NCBI GenBank assembly: GCA_900540545.1
Contig: UQGJ01000097.1
Location: 1 to 7,786, forward strand
DNA: 7,786 nucleotides
Origin: an uncultured Eubacteriales bacterium
GTDB taxonomy: Bacteria; Bacillota; Clostridia; Oscillospirales; Oscillospiraceae
Direction of reading: 5' to 3'
Shown: in pieces, positions 5,291 to 7,786 of the stretch
Numbering within the stretch: position 1 is the first letter of the stretch
Layout: every line of letters begins with the position of its first letter
Program-made: the position numbers and the translations under genes
Notes under the pieces: model-generated
Databases searched by the model: none
What the model was told of the DNA's origin: nothing
What the model saw: the letters and a program-made list of their open reading frames with translations, nothing else

Positions 5291-5363
5291 TCCAGGGCCG
5301 AAGCCCTGGTTTTCTTTCCGTCCCCTTTCTCAAAGGAGAAAGGGGCCCCCCGCGCGGGAGCGC
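5291..5363 (+). repeat. TTTTCTTTC two-hairpin repeat, copy 2
   Basis: Hairpin 1 is CCAGGGC-CGAA-GCCCTGG (5292-5309). Then come TTTTCTTTC and hairpin 2, CCCCTTTCTC-AAAG-GAGAAAGGGG (5322-5331 with 5336-5345), followed by CCCCCGCGCGGGAGCGC. Relative to copy 1, two T-A pairs of hairpin 2 have become C-G pairs, a compensatory change. The trailing CCCCCGCGCGGGAGCGC is shared with copy 3. Like copy 1, it lies just beyond the stop codon of a minus-strand gene (thrH) and points toward it. There is no U-tract after the hairpin in either direction. Confidence 0.8.
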
Positions 5364-5387
5364 TGTCCCCGGAGGGGGGCGCTCCTC

Positions 5388-5990
5388 TTAGTCCAGGGCG
5401 TTTTTGATGGCGGCGAGGAGGGCGGGGAAGTCCTCGTAGGCGGGGAGTTCGGGGTGGTCGGCCTTGATTTGGGCGGTGCTCTTGAAGAGGAAGCCCGCCT
5501 TACTGGCCTGGATCATGGCCAGGTCGTTGTGGCTGTCGCCGGCGGCGATGGTCTGGTAGCCCATGGACTGGAGGGCCTTCACGGTGGTGAGCTTGGACTG
5601 GGGGCAGCGCATCCGGAAGCCGGTGATCTCGCCGGTGGGGGCTACCTCCAGGGTGTTGCAGAAGATGGTGGGCCAGCCCAGTTTTTCCATCAGGGGCTTG
5701 GCGAACTGCTCGAAGGTGTCGCTGAGGATGATGACCTGGGTGATGCTCCGCAGCTCGTCCAGGAAGGCCTTGGCCCCGGGGAGGGGGTCGATGGCGGCGA
5801 TGGTGGATTGAATCTCCTTCAGGCCCAGGCCGTGCTCCTTCAGGATGTTCAGACGGAAATTCATCAGCTTGTTGTAGTCAGGCTCGTCCCGGGTGGTGCG
5901 GCGCAGCTCCGGGATGCCGCTGGCTTCGGCGAAGGCGATCCAAATCTCCGGGACCAGGACGCCCTCCATGTCCAGACAGACCAAATCCAT
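5388..5990 (-). CDS. thrH: ThrH-type phosphoserine phosphatase / phosphoserine:homoserine phosphotransferase
   Basis: This is a 200-residue HAD-superfamily enzyme closely resembling Pseudomonas ThrH, which hydrolyses phosphoserine and can transfer its phosphate to homoserine, linking serine and threonine synthesis. HAD motif I is D7-M-E9-G-V-L-V-P-E-I-W, with the E at the second acidic position typical of ThrH (most HADs have D). Motif II is ILSDTF with S90, motif III is probably K133 (PQSK), and motif IV is GDSHND with D152 and D156. The start follows the aminotransferase stop with no gap (TAA then ATG). A G-rich stretch about 8 nt upstream, inside the aminotransferase gene, must serve as ribosome site, so translation is probably coupled. 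It is the last gene of a three-gene operon, and the two-hairpin repeat follows. Confidence 0.92.
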   Translation of the reverse strand: MDLVCLDMEGVLVPEIWIAFAEASGIPELRRTTRDEPDYNKLMNFRLNILKEHGLGLKEIQSTIAAIDPLPGAKAFLDELRSITQVIILSDTFEQFAKPLMEKLGWPTIFCNTLEVAPTGEITGFRMRCPQSKLTTVKALQSMGYQTIAAGDSHNDLAMIQASKAGFLFKSTAQIKADHPELPAYEDFPALLAAIKNALD

Positions 5991-7181
5991 TTACAGCGCC
6001 CCCCGTTCCTGCTTCTTTTTGAGGTTGGTGAGGAAGTTGTCCAGGCGGGTGAGGGCCTCGGCGATGTCCTTCATACTGGTGGCGTAGCAGCAGCGGACGA
6101 AGCCCTCGCCGCCGGGGCCGAAGGCGGCGCCGGAGATGACGGCCACCTTTTCCTCCATGAGGAAGCGCTCGCAGAAGTCGTCGGAGCTGAGGCCGGTGCC
6201 CCGGATGTCGGGGAACACGTAGAAGGCCCCCTTGGGCTCGAAGCAGGGCAGGCCGATACGGCGCAGGCCCTCCACCAGATACCGGCGGCGGCCGTCGTAC
6301 TCGTCCCGCATGTGCTCGATGTCCTTATCGCCGTTGCGCATGGCCTCGATGGCGGCGTACTGGCTGGTGGTGGGGGCGCTCATGATGCCGAACTGGTGGA
6401 GCTTGAGCATCTGCTGGATGAGGGGGGCGGGGCCGCAGAGGTAGCCCATGCGCCAGCCGGTCATGGCGTGGCTCTTGGAGAAGCCGTTGACCACGATGGT
6501 GCGCTCGTACATGTCGGGGATATTGGCGATGGAGACGTGGTGGCGGCCGTAGGTCAGCTCGGCGTAGATCTCATCGGAGATGACCATGATGTCGGTGCCC
6601 CGGAGGACCTCGGCGATGGCCTCCAGGTCGTGGCGATCCATGGTGCCGCCGGTGGGGTTGTTGGGGAAGGGGAGGACCAGCACCTTGGTTTTGGGGGTGA
6701 TGGCGGCCCGCAGCTCGTCGGCGGTGAGGCGGAACTCGTTCTCCGCCTTGGTCTCCACGTAGACGGGGGTGGCCCCGGCCATGTTGGCCAGGGGGCCGTA
6801 GCACACGAAGGAGGGCACGGGGACGATGACCTCGTCGCCGGGGTTCACCATGCACCGCAGGGCCAGGTCGATGCCCTCGCTGCCGCCCACGGTGACGATG
6901 ATCTGGCTGGCGAAGTCGTACTTCAAATCGAAGCGCCGCTCCAGGTAGGCGGCGATCTCCCGGCGCAGCTCGGCCATGCCGGCGTTGGAGGTGTACTTGG
7001 TGAAGCCCTTCTCCAGGGAGTAGATGCCCGCGTCCCGGATGTGCCAGGGGGTGACGAAGTCGGGCTCGCCGATGCCCAGGGAGATGGCGTCCTTCATTTC
7101 GTTGAGGATGTCGAAGAACTTGCGGATGCCGGAGGGGGCCACCTCCTTGATCCGGTCGGAGAGGATGGAATCGTAATTCAT
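5991..7181 (-). CDS. Class I/II pyridoxal-phosphate aminotransferase (AlaT/PatA-like)
   Basis: This is a 396-residue cytosolic PLP-dependent aminotransferase of fold type I. Residues seen are GEPDF (38-42), N175 in PNNPTGG (173-179), D203 and Y206 in ISDEIYAELTY (201-211), the Schiff-base lysine K236 in NGFSKSHAMTGWRMGY (232-247), and a substrate-carboxylate arginine R363 (GFVRCCYA). It is full length. The substrate cannot be read from sequence; alanine, aspartate or an N-acetyl-diaminopimelate-type substrate are all possible. The direct pairing with an upstream Lrp/AsnC regulator resembles Bacillus alaR-alaT, so alanine transaminase is my first guess. The ATG overlaps the regulator's stop by 4 nt (ATGA); GGAG lies about 11 nt upstream. 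thrH follows immediately. Confidence 0.93.
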   Translation of the reverse strand: MNYDSILSDRIKEVAPSGIRKFFDILNEMKDAISLGIGEPDFVTPWHIRDAGIYSLEKGFTKYTSNAGMAELRREIAAYLERRFDLKYDFASQIIVTVGGSEGIDLALRCMVNPGDEVIVPVPSFVCYGPLANMAGATPVYVETKAENEFRLTADELRAAITPKTKVLVLPFPNNPTGGTMDRHDLEAIAEVLRGTDIMVISDEIYAELTYGRHHVSIANIPDMYERTIVVNGFSKSHAMTGWRMGYLCGPAPLIQQMLKLHQFGIMSAPTTSQYAAIEAMRNGDKDIEHMRDEYDGRRRYLVEGLRRIGLPCFEPKGAFYVFPDIRGTGLSSDDFCERFLMEEKVAVISGAAFGPGGEGFVRCCYATSMKDIAEALTRLDNFLTNLKKKQERGAL

Positions 7182-7660
7182 GAGAAAATCAGCTCCCTCT
7201 CCTGCTCTTCCCGCTTCTCGAAAATCAGGTGCTTTTCCTTGTACTTGTGCAGGATGAAGTGGGTGGCGGTGCCGGTGACGTCCTCGATGGTGGCCAGCTT
7301 TTCGCCCACGAACTGGGCCACCTCCTTGAGGGTGCGGCCGGAGATGATGACGGTGAGGTCAAAGGCGCCGGACATGAGGTAGACGCTCTCCACCTCGTCG
7401 TACTGGTAGATGCGCTCGGCCACCCGGTCGAACCCCGCGCCCCGCTGGGGGGTCACCTTGACCTCGATGAGGGCGGTGACGCTCTCCCGGTCGGTGCGGT
7501 CCCAGTCCACGATGGCCTTGTAGCCCAGGACCACCTTGTCCGCTTCGTATTTGGCGACGGCGGCCTTGACCTCGTCCTCGGTCATGTCCGCCATGGACGC
7601 CAACTGCCCGGTGGTGAGGGTACAGTCCTCCTCCAGCAGGGCCAGCAGCTTCTTACTCAT
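7178..7660 (-). CDS. Lrp/AsnC family transcriptional regulator
   Basis: This is a 160-residue regulator. The N-terminal 55 residues fit the family's winged helix-turn-helix (LLALLEEDCTLTTGQLASMADMTEDEVKAAVAKYEADKVVLGY). Residues 61-140 fit the RAM ligand-binding and oligomerisation domain, with the GAFDL turn (98-102) and ATHFILHKYKEKH (132-144). A charged C-terminal tail (EKREEQERELIFS) continues beyond the usual domain end. The start has AGGAGG (7669-7674) 8 nt before the ATG. It heads the operon and overlaps the aminotransferase by 4 nt, which suggests it controls that gene and itself in response to an amino acid, as AlaR does in Bacillus. That specific role is inferred. Confidence 0.93.
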   Translation of the reverse strand: MSKKLLALLEEDCTLTTGQLASMADMTEDEVKAAVAKYEADKVVLGYKAIVDWDRTDRESVTALIEVKVTPQRGAGFDRVAERIYQYDEVESVYLMSGAFDLTVIISGRTLKEVAQFVGEKLATIEDVTGTATHFILHKYKEKHLIFEKREEQERELIFS

Positions 7661-7675
7661 GGAATCAGCCTCCTC

Positions 7676-7693
7676 TTATAATAGGATATTAAA
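7676..7693. promoter_or_regulatory. Imperfect dyad, candidate Lrp/AsnC operator
   Basis: TTATAATA and TATTAAA flank GGA, with six of seven core positions complementary. The dyad lies just downstream of the -10 box, over the predicted transcription start and before the Shine-Dalgarno, where a repressor or autoregulator would bind. AT-rich dyads are typical of this family, but the site is predicted only. Confidence 0.4.
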
Positions 7694-7697
7694 CTTT

Positions 7698-7726
7698 ATT
7701 ATACACGCTTGCGGGGGGGAGGGCAA
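7698..7726 (-). promoter_or_regulatory. Sigma-A-type promoter of the lrp-aminotransferase-thrH operon
   Basis: On the minus strand, TTGCCC (7721-7726) and a perfect TATAAT (7698-7703) are separated by 17 bp. Transcription should start near 7691, giving a leader of about 30 nt with AGGAGG in it. Confidence 0.65.
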
Positions 7727-7746
7727 GGGGTTTGCGCTCCCGCGCG

Positions 7747-7786
7747 GGGGTTCCTTTCTCGTTTGAGAAAGGAACCGAAAGAAAAC
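7747..7786 (-). repeat. TTTTCTTTC + hairpin repeat, copy 3 (cut by window end)
   Basis: On the minus strand it reads GTTTTCTTTC, GGTTCCTTTCTC-AAAC-GAGAAAGGAACC (stem arms 7765-7776 and 7749-7760), then CCC and GCGCGGGAGCGC. The hairpin is identical to copy 1 and lies upstream of the lrp promoter. The first hairpin, if present, lies beyond the window end. Confidence 0.8.

Noticed and set aside
5286..7382. 698-codon plus-strand open frame
   Set aside because: It is antisense to thrH, the aminotransferase and the regulator, all of which have catalytic or domain motifs. The length comes from few stop codons in GC-rich DNA.

Overview
The window looks like chromosomal DNA from a GC-rich, spore-forming gut clostridium of the Oscillospiraceae type (Flavonifractor/Lawsonibacter/Oscillibacter-like; inferred from style, not from a database match). 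The basis is a spoIIR sporulation gene, an ispE gene of the MEP isoprenoid pathway, clostridial Shine-Dalgarno sites (AGGAGG), strongly G/C-biased third codon positions and intergenic DNA full of GC-rich palindromes. There is no transposase, phage gene, CRISPR array, tRNA or rRNA.

Layout. 1-490 is a gene-free block of palindromic repeats. 492-1232 (-) is a hemolysin III/PAQR-type seven-helix membrane protein. It is divergent from 1453-1998 (+), a ferritin-like four-helix protein. That gene converges on, and overlaps by 26 bp, spoIIR (1973-2617, -). Upstream of spoIIR on the same strand is a two-gene unit, a DUF1015 protein (3673-4953) followed by ispE (2764-3624). It is separated from spoIIR by two copies of a terminator hairpin that flank a palindromic repeat. 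4954-5387 is a second repeat block. 5388-7660 (-) is a compact operon in the order Lrp/AsnC regulator, class I/II aminotransferase, ThrH-type phosphoserine phosphatase/phosphotransferase. Its genes overlap or abut, and it has a recognisable promoter and a dyad at the expected start of transcription.

Function. The 5388-7660 operon reads as an autoregulated amino-acid unit. The regulator-aminotransferase pair resembles the Bacillus alaR-alaT arrangement, with a phosphoserine/homoserine-handling HAD enzyme added. DUF1015 (3673-4953) belongs to a family I recall beside serine-biosynthesis genes elsewhere, so it may share this theme. IspE and SpoIIR are housekeeping and sporulation genes.

The most unusual content is intergenic. 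(a) A two-hairpin element joined by TTTTCTTTC is present three times, with compensatory changes and a first hairpin of very different length. (b) A second, co-linear two-hairpin module occurs twice, with compensatory changes in both stems. (c) GAATGAA heptamer arrays end at or within a few bases of the Shine-Dalgarno sites of two consecutive genes. (d) A duplicated terminator has its second copy running directly into the spoIIR start codon.
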